Assembly: GCF_018691265.1 (NCBI RefSeq)
Contig: NW_024881316.1
Span: 28,579,319 to 28,643,318, forward strand
Direction: 5' to 3'
Origin: Tyto alba
Taxonomy: Eukaryota; Chordata; Aves; Strigiformes; Tytonidae
Length of the DNA: 64,000 nucleotides
Notes under the pieces: model-generated
Told to the model about the DNA's origin: nothing
Databases searched by the model: none
What the model saw: the letters and a program-made list of their open reading frames with translations, nothing else
Translations under genes and position numbers: made by a program
In this document: positions 47,765 to 57,868 of the stretch, in pieces
Position numbering within the stretch: position 1 is the stretch's first letter
Layout of the letters: every line of letters starts with the position of its first letter

Positions 47765-49149
47765 CTGTTACAACAAAGAAACAGATGTTAATATACATAT
47801 ATATTTTAACATCGTATGAAGAAGAGATGATGATTGCTGGAGTGTGTATCTCATCAAGGTTTTGCTCACATGCTGCATCTAAATTAGCTATCATGCAATG
47901 CAAATGTGAACCCCACTCATTAGGAACTGCACACAGAGAAGAATCTCACAAAACTAGCTGCTTACTATGTGCCTGTAAAGTTAGTTTGACACTCTCCTAT
48001 AGACCACAATATTAAAAAGTTGAGCAAAAGAACATAAGACCATGATTAAACATGCTCAACATAGAAAGACAGTATATCAGCCAATGATGCTGTTCTTCCT
48101 GATTTTGCACATATGGCCCTGGGGTTATGAGATACAGCTTTTCATAAATCACTCTGATACAAATCCCAAACCTCACCACTTCCTTTCTCATACAGCCAGT
48201 TCCAGCAGACAACAAAACCCCAGAACCTTGAGTAGAAAACTCATGGGAACAGGGATAGAGAAGATTCCAAGTTTGTGGCTCACCATATCCAACATACTGA
48301 GATGCTACCAGCAGCCAGAAAGAAATGCTGCAGAAACCTTCCACCCCTCCTGGCCCTTCCTTATAGGCAGGACCTCACCCTTCTTCACAGATTTATACAT
48401 TGAAGTCACCTGTTTTGGTGCAGACAACCAGTTTTGGTGCTCCTAACAGCAGTAATCTGTACTTAAAGCACCCATGACCTTATTTTAATCTGATTTTTAA
48501 TTCTATAATTTGCAACCTCTACAATGCTATCAGCATCAGTAAAACTAGCTTAAAATTAATGGATTTTCCTTTGCTGTTTCTGAGAAAAAGCCAATTAAAA
48601 ATCATGCTCTGAGGTGGCTTCTTTAAATTTTCTCTTGGAGGTCAACATGTGCTCTCTAAATCTGAAAATTAAAAAAAAAAAAAAAAAAAACAAAAACAAA
48701 AAAAACCCAAACACTTAATTTCTACAAACAGGAGGCCAGCATAACCACTGTCTGGAAATGCTGGGCTTCTAGCCTCCGAGAACATCCCAAGCACCACCGC
48801 AACTTGCATTAACTTTTGGAAATTCAGGAAGGAAAATACTTTAGGGAATAGAGACATTTTTATTTTTCACAAAGACTGATATTACTGTTTGGCTAAGGTT
48901 AATACTTAAGGATGAGACCACAAAAGTCAGACACATACTGTTGCTGCGGCAGCACCGTACATCCCCATCCATCCCTGCAGGACTTTTCCAAGACATGCTC
49001 CAGTAACCCCAGGGGGATGAACACCTTGGCTTCTGTGTCCTCCAGCACAACAAATTAAAGTCTTAAGAAACTTGCTGCACCATGCTTCCTCCTGAATGCA
49101 CACACACAGAGTCAGGGCCACTGCAAAACTGTGCTTCTATTGCCACTAT
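47765..49149. other. AT-rich non-coding stretch
   Basis: No gene is recognised. A poly(A)/CAAAA tract lies at 48671-48706. The 110-134-codon frames around 48012-48446 run on both strands over the same DNA and have no domain signature. Confidence 0.55.
48671..48706 (+). repeat. Poly(A) / A-rich run
   Basis: Twenty A are followed by CAAAAACAAAAAAAA. It has the same composition as the other A-rich tracts, and no attached retrocopy was seen. Confidence 0.9.
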
Positions 49150-49293
49150 AACTTGAAGAGTCAGTCTGTGGTCAGAAAGCTGCCCCAGACAAAAAGCAAT
49201 GGGCAGAACTGACAGGGAAATTGTCCGAGCAGCCAGGGATAAGGTCAGGAACGCTAAAGCCCTGATAGAATTAAATCTGGCCAGGGAAGTCAA
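49150..49293 (+). mobile_element. CR1 LINE copy B, segment 1 (5' ORF2 part)
   Basis: The segment reads GCCCCAGACAAAAAGCAATG, then GCAGCCAGGGATAAGGTCAG, AAATCTGGCCAGGGAAGTCAA, which matches the region of CR1 ORF2 between endonuclease and reverse transcriptase. It runs directly into the solo LTR after GTCAA and resumes at 50461 with GTCAAGGTCAAGAAG. The left edge is approximate because the first bases are diverged. Confidence 0.75.
49289..49293 (+). repeat. Target-site duplication, left copy (GTCAA)
   Basis: GTCAA immediately precedes the TG of the LTR and recurs exactly at 50461-50465 after the terminal CA. Five bases is the duplication length typical of ERVL-type elements. Confidence 0.93.
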
Positions 49294-49423
49294 TGTCCTG
49301 GGTTTGAGTGAGTAGTGGGGCTTTTTGGTGGCAGGGGAGGGGGCTATAGGGGTGGCCCCCTGTGAGAAGCTTCTTGAAGCTCCCCCAGCTCCAAATCAGC
49401 TCCACCTCTGAACCAAAACTGAG

Positions 49424-49458
49424 CCAATCAGCTGTGCCTCTGCAATAACATATTTAAG
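49424..49458 (+). promoter_or_regulatory. LTR promoter core: CCAAT and TATA-like box
   Basis: CCAAT at 49424-49428 and TATTTAAG at 49451-49458 are 22 bases apart in the U3 part of the LTR. The TATA-like element is non-canonical. Confidence 0.5.
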
Positions 49459-49786
49459 AAGGGACGTGTCGACAATCAGTGGGACTTGTGAGGAGGAGTT
49501 GCGACATCTGCATGAAGACCAAGGTCAGTGGAGGAACGGAGGAAGAAAGGCGGGGGGGGAGGTGTGCCGGAGCAGAGACCCCCCTGTATCCTGTGGTGAG
49601 ACGGCAGGGTGCCCCTCCCCGCATCCCGCCACCCATGAAGATCTACGGTGGAGCAGACATTGAGTTATAGCCTGTGGTTTTCGCCAGGATGATCAAGGTG
49701 CTGTGCCCGAAGAGGGCCAGGGTCTTGTTGGAAAAGGTAGCTCCGCTGTTGTAATTGAGCATGGGGAGGATTGCAGCATGTGGGGG

Positions 49787-49992
49787 TGTCCCACGCTGGA
49801 GTAGCTCGGGAAGGGCTGCAGCCCATGGGAGGGAATCCAGTTAAAGAAAGTTGGTGTCCTACACCAGAGCATCTAGAGAAATGCTGTGGCCCGTGGGAAG
49901 GACTCCAGTTGGAGAAAGTTGGTGACCCATGATGGAGCAGTGTGGGGAATGCTGCAGCCCATGGGAGGGACTCATGGTGGAGAAAGTTTGTG
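49787..49992 (+). repeat. Three tandem imperfect ~68-bp units inside the LTR
   Basis: Each unit contains GCTGCAGCCCATGGGAGGGA (or close to it), followed by CCAGTT(A/G)(A/G)AGAAAGTTGGTG. The units span about 49787-49856, 49857-49924 and 49925-49992. The third has CATGGTGGAGAAAGTTTGTG. Units differ at several positions, so the array is not newly expanded. Confidence 0.8.
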
Positions 49993-50266
49993 GAGGACTG
50001 TCTCCTGTGAGAGGGGGACCACAGTGGAGCAGGGGGAAGAAGTTCCAGAAGCTCCCCCCCACTGAAGATGGAAGAAGCAGCAGCACTGACTGCACATCCC
50101 ACCCCTCCACCGCCCCATTCCCTGCCCCTGAGACACTGGAGGGAGGAGGTAGAGATATCGGGAGCAGAACTGAGCCCGGGAAGAAGGGAGGGATGGGGGG
50201 AAGGTGTTCTCAAGATGTGGCAATGCTTCTCACTGTCCTACTCTGTTAAGTGTTGTTAGTGTCTGT

Positions 50267-50272
50267 AATAAA
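50267..50272 (+). terminator. LTR poly(A) signal AATAAA
   Basis: AATAAA is followed by GTATGTTCTATTTTTTCTTC, within the 3' part of the LTR, about 190 bases before its CA end. Confidence 0.65.
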
Positions 50273-50460
50273 TGTATGTTCTATTTTTTCTTCCCCTAAC
50301 GAGTCTGCCTTTTGCTCGTGACCATAAAGGGTGATTTTTTTCCCCATCCCAGTCCTATCTCGAACCCCAAGCCTGGTTCTCTGTCCCTTCTTATTGCCAT
50401 AAGAGAAGGGAGAGAGTGGCTGCGTGGTGCTTGGCTGCCGACCAGGCTCAAACCATGACA

Positions 50461-51158
50461 GTCAAGGTCAAGAAGAAAAGCTTCTATAGATATGTCAGTC
50501 ATAAAGGAAGGCTAGAGAAGATGTGAGTCCTCCTCCAGAAGGAAGTGGAAGACTGGTTACCTGGGACATGGAGAAGGCTGAGCTACTCAATGACTTTCAC
50601 CTCAGTCTTCACCAGCAAGTGCTCCAGCCACATGACTCAAGTCACAGAATACAAAGGCGTGGACTGAGAGAATGAAGAACTGCCTATTGTAGGAGATCAG
50701 GTCTGAGACCACCTAAGGAACCTGAAGGTGCACAAGTCCATGGGACATGACGAGATGTACCTCTGGATCCTGAAGGAAGTGATGGATAAAGTGCCTAAGC
50801 ACTGTCCATCATATTTGAGAAGTTGTGGCAGTACTGTGAAGTTCCCGCTGACTGGAAAAGGGGAAAGATAACCCCCATTTTTAAAAAGGGAAAAAAGAAA
50901 GACCCGTGGAATTACAGGTGAGGCAGTCTCACCTCTTTGCCTGGGAAGATCATGGACTGGATCCTCATGGAAATTATGCTAGGGCACATGGAAAATAAGG
51001 TGGTGATTGGTGACAGACAACATGGCTTCACTGAGGGCAGTGACTGGCAAAGTTGGTGGCCTTCAACAGGGTTACACCATTGATGGATAAGGGAACAGCA
51101 ACTGATGTTATCTACCTGGACTTGTGCAAAGCATAACACTGTCCTGCATGACATCCTT
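50461..51158 (+). mobile_element. CR1 LINE copy B, segment 2 (linker and RT fingers)
   Basis: CR1 ORF2 continues from the repeated GTCAA: AAGCTTCTATAGATATGTCAG, then AAGTCCATGGGACATGACGA, GGGAAAGATAACCCCCATTT and GACAGACAACATGGCTTCAC. It ends in CTGGACTTGTGCAAAGC (motif A) and ACATCCTT, where the deleted provirus is inserted. The part after 50878 is collinear with the start of copy A. Several indels and stops are present, for example at GGCAGTGACTGGCAAAG. Confidence 0.95.
51153..51158 (+). repeat. Target-site duplication, left copy (ATCCTT)
   Basis: ATCCTT precedes the first TGTTGGAG and recurs exactly at 51845-51850 after the terminal CA of the LTR. A 6-bp duplication is typical of class II (ERVK/alpharetrovirus-like) integrases. 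Confidence 0.93.
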
Positions 51159-51290
51159 TGTTGGAGAATGGCTCAGAGACAAGGGTCCTGTGCCTTTAGC
51201 CAGTAGATTGTAAGTCTGCATGCCTAAGTTGTGCCTTGTCATGTATTAAGAAAATCTTTGAACTAACGTTGGCGCAGGCTCTGCTCATAC

Positions 51291-51309
51291 AAAAAGAAAA
51301 AGGGGGAAT
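51291..51309 (+). other. Retroviral polypurine tract
   Basis: AAAAAGAAAAAGGGGGAAT directly abuts the TG of the full LTR. This is the plus-strand primer site expected immediately upstream of a 3' LTR, and it identifies 51191-51309 as the distal internal region. Confidence 0.88.
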
Positions 51310-51844
51310 TGTTGGAGAATGGCTCAGAGACAAGGGTCCTGAGCCCACCGAGAAATTGTATGATCAGAGCCTGTTCTAGCCGCTGATGCTGGGCCTCACT
51401 AGGGTTTGCCTGCAGCTGCTCGCAGCTGCTGATACAGGAGGAATGTCAAGGACGCTTCGGCCTTGTGTACTGTGGTGTGTCGAAAACAGGTTAAGGGGAA
51501 TTAGGAATAGGGGTCTGAGAAACCTAGTGTTATGGTAACGGTGGTCTGAGAAACATTGTGTTACGGTACTGTCGTGTATCGAAAACAAGTCAACAGGAAT
51601 CAGAAATAGTAGCATGAGAAACTTAGTGTTATGAGAAGCTTGTGCTGTAAGCTAACTGCAAGTAGGTGGACCGTGCGAATACGACCTTTAGAGCTTAAGC
51701 CAATCAGCTAGTGACTAGTAGGCATAATAATTATCATTGTCTGTATAAATATATGTACCCTGGACCAATAAAGACACACGTGGATTGATGCTTTATCATC
51801 CACACTGAACCCGTCTCGGCGTGTCGTTCGTCCGCGGCTCCGCA
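51310..51844 (+). mobile_element. Full 3' LTR of the deleted provirus
   Basis: This 535-bp LTR contains CCAAT at 51700-51704, TATAAAT at 51744-51750 and AATAAA at 51767-51772. The poly(A) signal is only 17 bases past the TATA box, so it probably lies in U3 just before the start site, giving a very short R. U3 contains direct repeats around GTGTGTCGAAAAC / GTGTATCGAAAAC (99 bases apart) and around CTGAGAAAC..AGTGTTATG. Confidence 0.9.
51700..51772 (+). promoter_or_regulatory. LTR promoter and poly(A) core
   Basis: CCAAT (51700-51704), TATAAAT (51744-51750) and AATAAA (51767-51772) fall within 73 bases, all in the expected order for a compact class II LTR. Confidence 0.7.
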
Positions 51845-52914
51845 ATCCTTGTCTCTAAATTGGAGAGACATGGATTTGATGGATGGACCACGTGGTGGAT
51901 AAGAAATTGGCTGAATGGTCGCACTCTAGTGAGTTGCAGTCAGCAGCTCAATGTCCAAGTGGAGACCGGTGTCAAGTGGCATTCCTCAGGAGTCAGTATA
52001 GGGACCAGTGCTGTTTAACATCATTGTCGTTGACTTGGACAGAAAGTGGGACTGAGTGCACCCCCAGCAAGTTTTCCGACAACACTAAACTGTGTGGTAC
52101 AGTCGACGTGCTGGAGGGAAGGGATGCCATCCAGAGGGCCCTGCACAGGCTTGAGAGGTGGGCCCATACGAACCTTATGAAGTTCAACAAGGCCAAGTGC
52201 AAGGTCCTGCACATCAGTCAGGGCAATCCCAAGCACAAATACAGTCTGGGCAATGAGTGGATTGAGAGCAGCCCTGACGAGAAGGACTTGGGGTATGGGT
52301 GGATATGAGCCAGCAATGTGTGCTCGCAGCCCATAGAGCCAACTGTATCTTGGGCTACATAAAAAGAAGTGTGACCAGCAGGTCAAGGGAGGTGATTGTC
52401 CCCCTCTGCTCTGCTCTCATGAGACCCCACCTGCAGTGCTGTGTTCAGCTCTGGTGACCCCAACATAAGAAGTATATGGACCAGCTCAAGCGGGTCCAGA
52501 GAAGGTCCACAAAGAATATCAGGGTGCTGGAGCACCTCCCTTATGAGGACAGGCTGAGAAAGCTGGAGTTGTTTAGGCTGGAGAATATAATGGTCTGGGG
52601 AGACCTTATAGTGGCCTTCCAGTAACTAAAGGGAGTCTACAGGAAAGATGAGGAGGGACTCTTTATCAGGGATAGCAGTGACAGGATGAGGGGTAATGGT
52701 TTTAAACTGAAAGAGGATAGATTTAGATTAGATATTAGGAAGAAGTTCTTTACTGTGAGGGTGGTGAGACACTGGAACAGGTTGTCCAGAGAAGTTGAAG
52801 ATTTTCCCTCCCTAGAAGTGTTCAAGGCCAGGTTGGATGGGTCTTTAAGCAACCTGATCTAGTGGAACCAGATGATCTTTAAGGTCCCTTCCAACCCAAA
52901 CTATTCTATTAATC
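51845..52914 (+). mobile_element. CR1 LINE copy B, segment 3 (RT core to 3' end)
   Basis: It resumes with ATCCTTGTCTCTAAATTGGA and runs through reverse transcriptase to the 3' UTR, ending CCTTCCAACCCAAACT, ATTCTATT (52903-52910) and a decayed octamer. Motif C reads FSDNTK at 52072-52089 instead of FADDTK, and there is a frameshift just before it (GACAGAAAGTGGGACTGAGTG). From CTTGAGAGGTGGGCCCAT onward it is nearly identical to copy A over long blocks. The 3' UTR differs from copy A in having TTAGATTAGATATTAGGAAG where copy A has TTAGACGTAAGG. Confidence 0.96.
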
Positions 52915-55840
52915 ATGATAAGAACAGTTCACACCCCCTCGTCCCCCAATTCCTCTAAACTCCACTGAAGATACAGCATTTAAATGTAAGCTCTTACAAG
53001 AATAATTCACATATTCTAGCATAATTCTGAAGTTAAGCTTGTGGATAAAAGGGAGAACAAGCTGGGTTTAAGCAGCAGAAGTTAGTCATAGGGTAATTGA
53101 GTCAGATCCCCCAACATACATCTCAGCAGATCCCCCCAGCAGCATATCAGGAAACTGCTTTATTGAAAATACAATTTATGGTCACATTTGGGTCTTTATC
53201 ACATTACTGTACATATATCTTGTAGACGTGTTTGATTTGCTAAGTGGGTTATTTTTCTTAAATTCCTTCTAGCTCACCCTTTTGCACATGCACACATGTG
53301 GACTTTTGGCCTGGAGAGGTGTAGGTCTGGAACTGACGGTGCTTCTGGAAGCTGCCAGACCTGTGCTTCTTTCCTTAGACATGACATAGGACCTCACAGC
53401 CACTCTTGAAGATCCACAAAATTTGAGGGAAGAAGGAAAATGTATGTTAGGTTCACAGCCACCTACTTCCAAGATGTGCACTGGTCTTTTATTTCATTTT
53501 GTTGCAACCCTGTTTAAACAGCTCCCACCACCCTCTATTTGACATTACAGCCCCCTGCCTACAGGAACACCCTCACCGGGAGGCAGACCAAGCTGAGGAA
53601 CATTTGTGGACATCTTGTACTTCCACATTTCTGCATGCTCAGATATACCAGCTAAATATCGTCCTTTCTCATCTCTTTTTGTCTGCACAAGAACCTTTCA
53701 ATAAGGAAATTGCTTTCTTAAGCAGAAATCCTTCTCCCTTGAAGTAGTCTCAAAACTAGCCTGTTTGCTTCAGGGAGGACTATTTGAGGGAACAAAGTAG
53801 GACTTGAACCAAAGTATCAGATTGCCTTACCCCATTTCACAGGCAGCAGGCAGCTTGTTTTTTTAGAAGAATCAATAGCATGAATAACAATCTTCTGAAC
53901 ACGACACTTGTCACTTTACAGTGTTTCTTAAATTTAAAAATAAAAAAATCCAGTAATTCTTAGGAGTACAATGTCAAACATACAAACTATAGCATTTTCC
54001 TTATGGCCATGGATATAAATAACAGCACAGTCTTATAGGCATCAAAAGCATAAAAATTAGAAGTAGAGAACAAAGAAATCCTAAAATGAACAGAGGCAGT
54101 CTTTCAAAGCAGTGTAACACAAAGACTGAATTTAAAAAAAACACTGTCTTACTCAGACATAAAGTAACATTTATTTCCTAGTGAATCTGTCACATTTTCT
54201 TCCCCACATTCATGAACCATGGAGAAGCATTATGAATTTATTATGAGCACCCAGTTAATCAAATTAGGACTGAAATTAAAAGAAGAGACAAAAAAAGCTG
54301 GTCTGGAGTAGCAAGACAATTTCAATGGGAAAAAAAAAAAAAAAAGCTCTAGAATGTAATTTTTCCTTCCTGGTAGACTGGATACAGATAAGAGAATAGT
54401 CATACTGAAAATCTCAAGCTGGAAAAACATTTATTTGTCCCTTCCTTTTGCTCTCTTAAGTGTTAAGTACGCAAACAGCATGGCAGAGGCTAAAACAATG
54501 CTTCCTTCTCTCCAGCCCCTTAACATGTTTACCCTGTACAAAGCCAGTTTCTGGCTGGTAGGAGTTTGATATCAACCTCCCACTTATCTACAGTATACAG
54601 ATTTTTACACTGTACCCATCTCCATGGTATCCAAGAGCCTCTTCACACTGCTTTCCTCCCACTTTCTCCCCACTGTTTCTCTCCTCCCTCGGGAAAATGA
54701 CAGGAGAATTCCTCAGCAAAACTGTCACCTTTCCCTCTACATGTCTCTCCTTTCCCCTTCTGCTTTCCTTTCATTCATTTGCATGCTGTAATCCCCATTT
54801 TATTCCTTAAAATGCCTTATGTTTCAGAGCTTTTTCTTTCATTTCACATATAATCCCTAGATTAAATTTTTTAAAAAAACTTTTGGTGGTTTGAAACTTT
54901 ACCTACACAGGCAATTTAAGTAAGAATATTCACCCAAATCAGACCTGGAGTGATTTCTACTGTAAAAATAAAAACATGGGAGCAACTGGAGGGATTCACA
55001 TGCAGGGAAAAAAAAAACCCACAGAGATAATAGAATATGATTTTAGAACATTCTTCATTTTCCTCAGCAAAAGACAAACAGGTTTCAATTATATTAGCTT
55101 ATGATTTAACCTTCAGTTGTTTTATAAACTCTCAGCTGGGAGCTAAGGCATTGCAATACTAAATTAAAACTGGACACAGATGCAGAAGCAGAATAAATAA
55201 TACAGGAGGTAATATGTCCTTAACATGAAGATGCTTCCCTAACAGTAGGCAGATTAGCTCTGGTACGCTGTATACGGTTAGGCAGTCACGTGTAGCAGGA
55301 CCATAGTCTTTGCTCATGGTACCAAGTTGAAAGCTCCCTCAAATTCAGTGAAAAATTCTAATTGGTGGTAGTGGACATTGATCAGGACCTACTAAAATTT
55401 CTTTTCACTACAGCTTGATGTGCTTAGAGATATATAAATATATAGCTGTCATAACTAGTGTTTAAATTTTAACTTGTAGCTATATGTAATATAGGTATGC
55501 AGAAAGCTTCTCAGAGCAGCACAGGGTAGTTACATAGCTGTTTACAGTTTTGTAAAGCTCATATTTTTATATGTTTGCTTGGAAACTTTCCTTCATTTCA
55601 TAAAGATAAAACATCTGAGTCCTTCGACTGTTCAGCATGCAATACATTTTTAGAGTGATTTAACAAGAACTAGAATTAATTCCTAGAAAATCATTTTAAG
55701 TTTGGAAAGTACTAACCTCTAACACAGTTTTAACAAAAAACTTACAGAGAAGCGGAAACATGTGAAGTTAAATAATTATAGTATCGAAAAATGCCTCTGA
55801 AATGAATATCTACTCACTTAAAAGGATCTGTTTCACAAAG
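52915..55840. other. AT-rich non-coding stretch
   Basis: I see no gene or named repeat. There is a 16-A run at 54330-54345. The segment 54480-54760 is pyrimidine-rich (CT-biased) but has no repeat unit. Confidence 0.6.
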
Positions 55841-56064
55841 ATCATAGAATTATAGAATCGTTTGGGTTGGAATGGACCTTAAAGATCATCTCGTTCCAAC
55901 TCCACTGCCATGAGCAGGGACACCTTCCACCAGACCAGGTTGCTCCCAGCCCCGTCCAGCCTGGCCTTGAACCCTTCCAGGGAGGGGGCAGCCACAGCTG
56001 CTCTGGGCAACCTGTGCCAGTGCCTCACCCCCCGCACAGTAAAGAACTTTGTCCTTATATCTAA
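55841..56064 (-). mobile_element. CR1 LINE 3' end, minus strand
   Basis: The reverse of a CR1 3' terminus: ATCATAGAATTATAGAAT (two octamers in reverse), TTTGGGTTGGAATGGACC, then CCACTGCCATGAGCAGGGAC, ACCAGGTTGCTCCCAGCCC and CAGGGAGGGGGCAGCCAC. The last of these match the GTGGCTGCCCCCTCCCTGGA part of copy A at 38159. It is 5'-truncated after about 225 bases. It looks little diverged and is from a subfamily close to copy A. Confidence 0.95.
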
Positions 56065-57760
56065 TGGTCCTTATATCCAAGATGTTCAAGCCTCTCTGTG
56101 GTACTAAATGATAAAAAAGTTTTTCTTTCTACTCCACTTATAATTGGACTGCTAAGATGGCCATAGAGAAGTGAGCTGGATACTCTTTTCCCTTCTCCAT
56201 TTACATTTTTTCCTGCAGAAAAGTAATTAACTGAAAATGAATGCTTCACAGGTCCAAAATTACAGAACACGCAACTCAGAAGTTTGAGTGCTCTATAGGT
56301 GAAATGCAAGACAGGAGTTAACAAAGATTTATACTGTGGTTTGTAACTTGCCAGAAGGAAGAAACCTCAACTTGAATTTCAGGTGCCAAGCTGAGATATG
56401 ATATTTGCCTCTGCCTTCTGCATCCTACAAATCCAGTGATCCCAAAGACTGGAAAGTCAGAATATAACCTTTAGGACATGCCAACCACACAGGCTATGGT
56501 CACTGCCCTTGTGCTCATGTTCAGCCACTTCCAAGGACTGCCTCTGAGATAGCTCCCTATCCACCTAAACTCCCTCCCCCAAAAAGCTATTGCAATTAGC
56601 ATGTGAAGCATTTTGATTGCAAGAATATGGTAATATACAGAAGAAAATGTGTTAAACACATAGTGGGCAAATACACATAGATTTATAAAATTTCAGAGAA
56701 AATATATTCTGGATTTTGAGCTTTACTCATGCACCGATGTTTACAAAGAAATGGTCCTCAGGCAGAGTCACCCCATCAAGTGTGTCTTGCATCTTCTGTG
56801 GAAGCAGTACAGTACTGGAGGGAAGTGAGGTTAGGTATTTTGGTGTAATCCAGGGAGTGAGTTCCTGTCTTTTTCTCTTTCAAATGTGTTGCTTCTTTTG
56901 AAAAGGCAGGCACCTCCTAGACCTTAATATCTGCACTGCTCCATACTAAGCATTGCTGCTTTGCTACCATCCACACAAATCTCGTGGAAGATGTTTTAAT
57001 TGTTTTCACTCTAAGGATCATTCTATTACTGTATTTGCTTTTCCTTGTATTTGTCTCCGAGCTTTTGTTTTAGGCAAGATTTCTTTGTCAGCTACTACAG
57101 AGATGTTTTAAAGTAATGTTTGTAAAAACTAGATCTTAAAAACACTGGAAATCCTGCACTCCACACCTCTCTGAACGTCTTGTGTTGCCTTCCATCATTA
57201 CAGGGGCACACTATATTTTGGGTTTCCTTTTTATTATTGTTTCCTTCTATTTTGGACTTCATGCCTGAGGATGCCCCAGTGACACTGTTAAAATGAGAAG
57301 GTCCTGCTGCTGTGGAAACAATTCCCTGCTTATTCTTAAGCAGGAAGGAAGCACTCGGGATTTGGCTGTTCACATCAGCCAACTACCTAACAGGTCTGTA
57401 AAGGTATCTGCCTTCAGACAGGGAGTGAAAAGTAGGTGAGGTTTCCCATTCACAAGCTGCTAGATGATATGAACCATCATAAATCAAAGGTTTATTATTA
57501 TAGCATTACCATATTTCTTCTTTCAGAGAAGACAGGTACATGCAACCAGGTGCTGAAATACTACATAAAGCTATTGCCTTCAGCCTCCTTAACAATATGC
57601 AGTTGGTTCAACCTACAAGAAGCTAAATCTGAACTTCATTCCACTCTCACAAGCATAATTATATTTGGTTATGCTTTTTAAGGGGTATCTAGGGAGTGTA
57701 TCAACCAATAACTGTTACCATTTCAGTTCCTGTAAGAACTCAAAAGCAACATAAGTTTAC
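56065..57760. other. AT-rich non-coding stretch
   Basis: I see no gene or named repeat. Confidence 0.6.
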
Positions 57761-57868
57761 CGGTGGGTCTCTTCTGTGTCCCACTTGAAGCTGTTATTGA
57801 TACAACCCGCACCAGCATCAGCAACAGTTCCAAGTTGCTCATAAGATCAGTCCTTGAAATACCTAGCT
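57761..57868 (-). other. Candidate 108-base internal exon, minus strand
   Basis: Seen: on the minus strand a long pyrimidine tract (CTGCTTCTGCTGCTGTCTTCCTCCAG) precedes 108 bases followed by donor GTAAAC. One frame is open throughout: two leading bases, 35 codons and one trailing base. The translation (beginning LGISRTDLMSNLELLLMLV) is Leu/Val-rich and resembles a helix, but I recognise no family. This has the best acceptor of all exon-like segments in the window and is GC-richer than its neighbours. It is still compatible with a decoy. Confidence 0.25.

Larger units (their letters stand above)
49294..50460 (+). mobile_element. ERVL-type solo LTR, 1,167 bp, nested in CR1 copy B
   Basis: It begins TGTCCTGGGTTTGAG and ends GGCTCAAACCATGACA, so the ends form a nearly perfect inverted repeat (TGTCCTGGGTTTGAG versus TGTCATGGTTTGAG). 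It is flanked by a perfect GTCAA duplication. Promoter-like CCAAT (49424-49428) and TATTTAAG (49451-49458) lie near the left, and AATAAA (50267-50272) near the right. Between them are about 800 GC-richer bases, including three tandem units of about 68 bp. The 3' end closely resembles the 489-bp LTR at 37352-37840. There is no gag, pol or env. Open frames of 80-180 codons inside it, on both strands, are compositional artefacts. Confidence 0.95.
51159..51844 (+). mobile_element. Internally deleted class II (ERVK-like) provirus
   Basis: The parts in order are: the first 32 bases of the LTR (51159-51190, TGTTGGAGAATGGCTCAGAG...), 119 bases of internal sequence ending in a polypurine tract (51291-51309), and a full LTR of 535 bp (51310-51844) that starts with the same 32 bases and ends CTCCGCA. 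It is flanked by a perfect ATCCTT duplication. Most of the 5' LTR, the primer site and all genes are gone, removed by one deletion that kept both outer ends. It has no coding potential. The 6-bp duplication and the LTR layout favour an ERVK/alpharetrovirus-like origin, but family assignment needs a library search. Confidence 0.92.

Noticed and set aside
49665..50213. 182-codon minus-strand frame and several shorter ones in the same DNA
   Set aside because: They lie wholly inside the solo LTR, run on both strands, and consist of Pro/Ser/Leu-rich translations of GC-rich tandem repeats.
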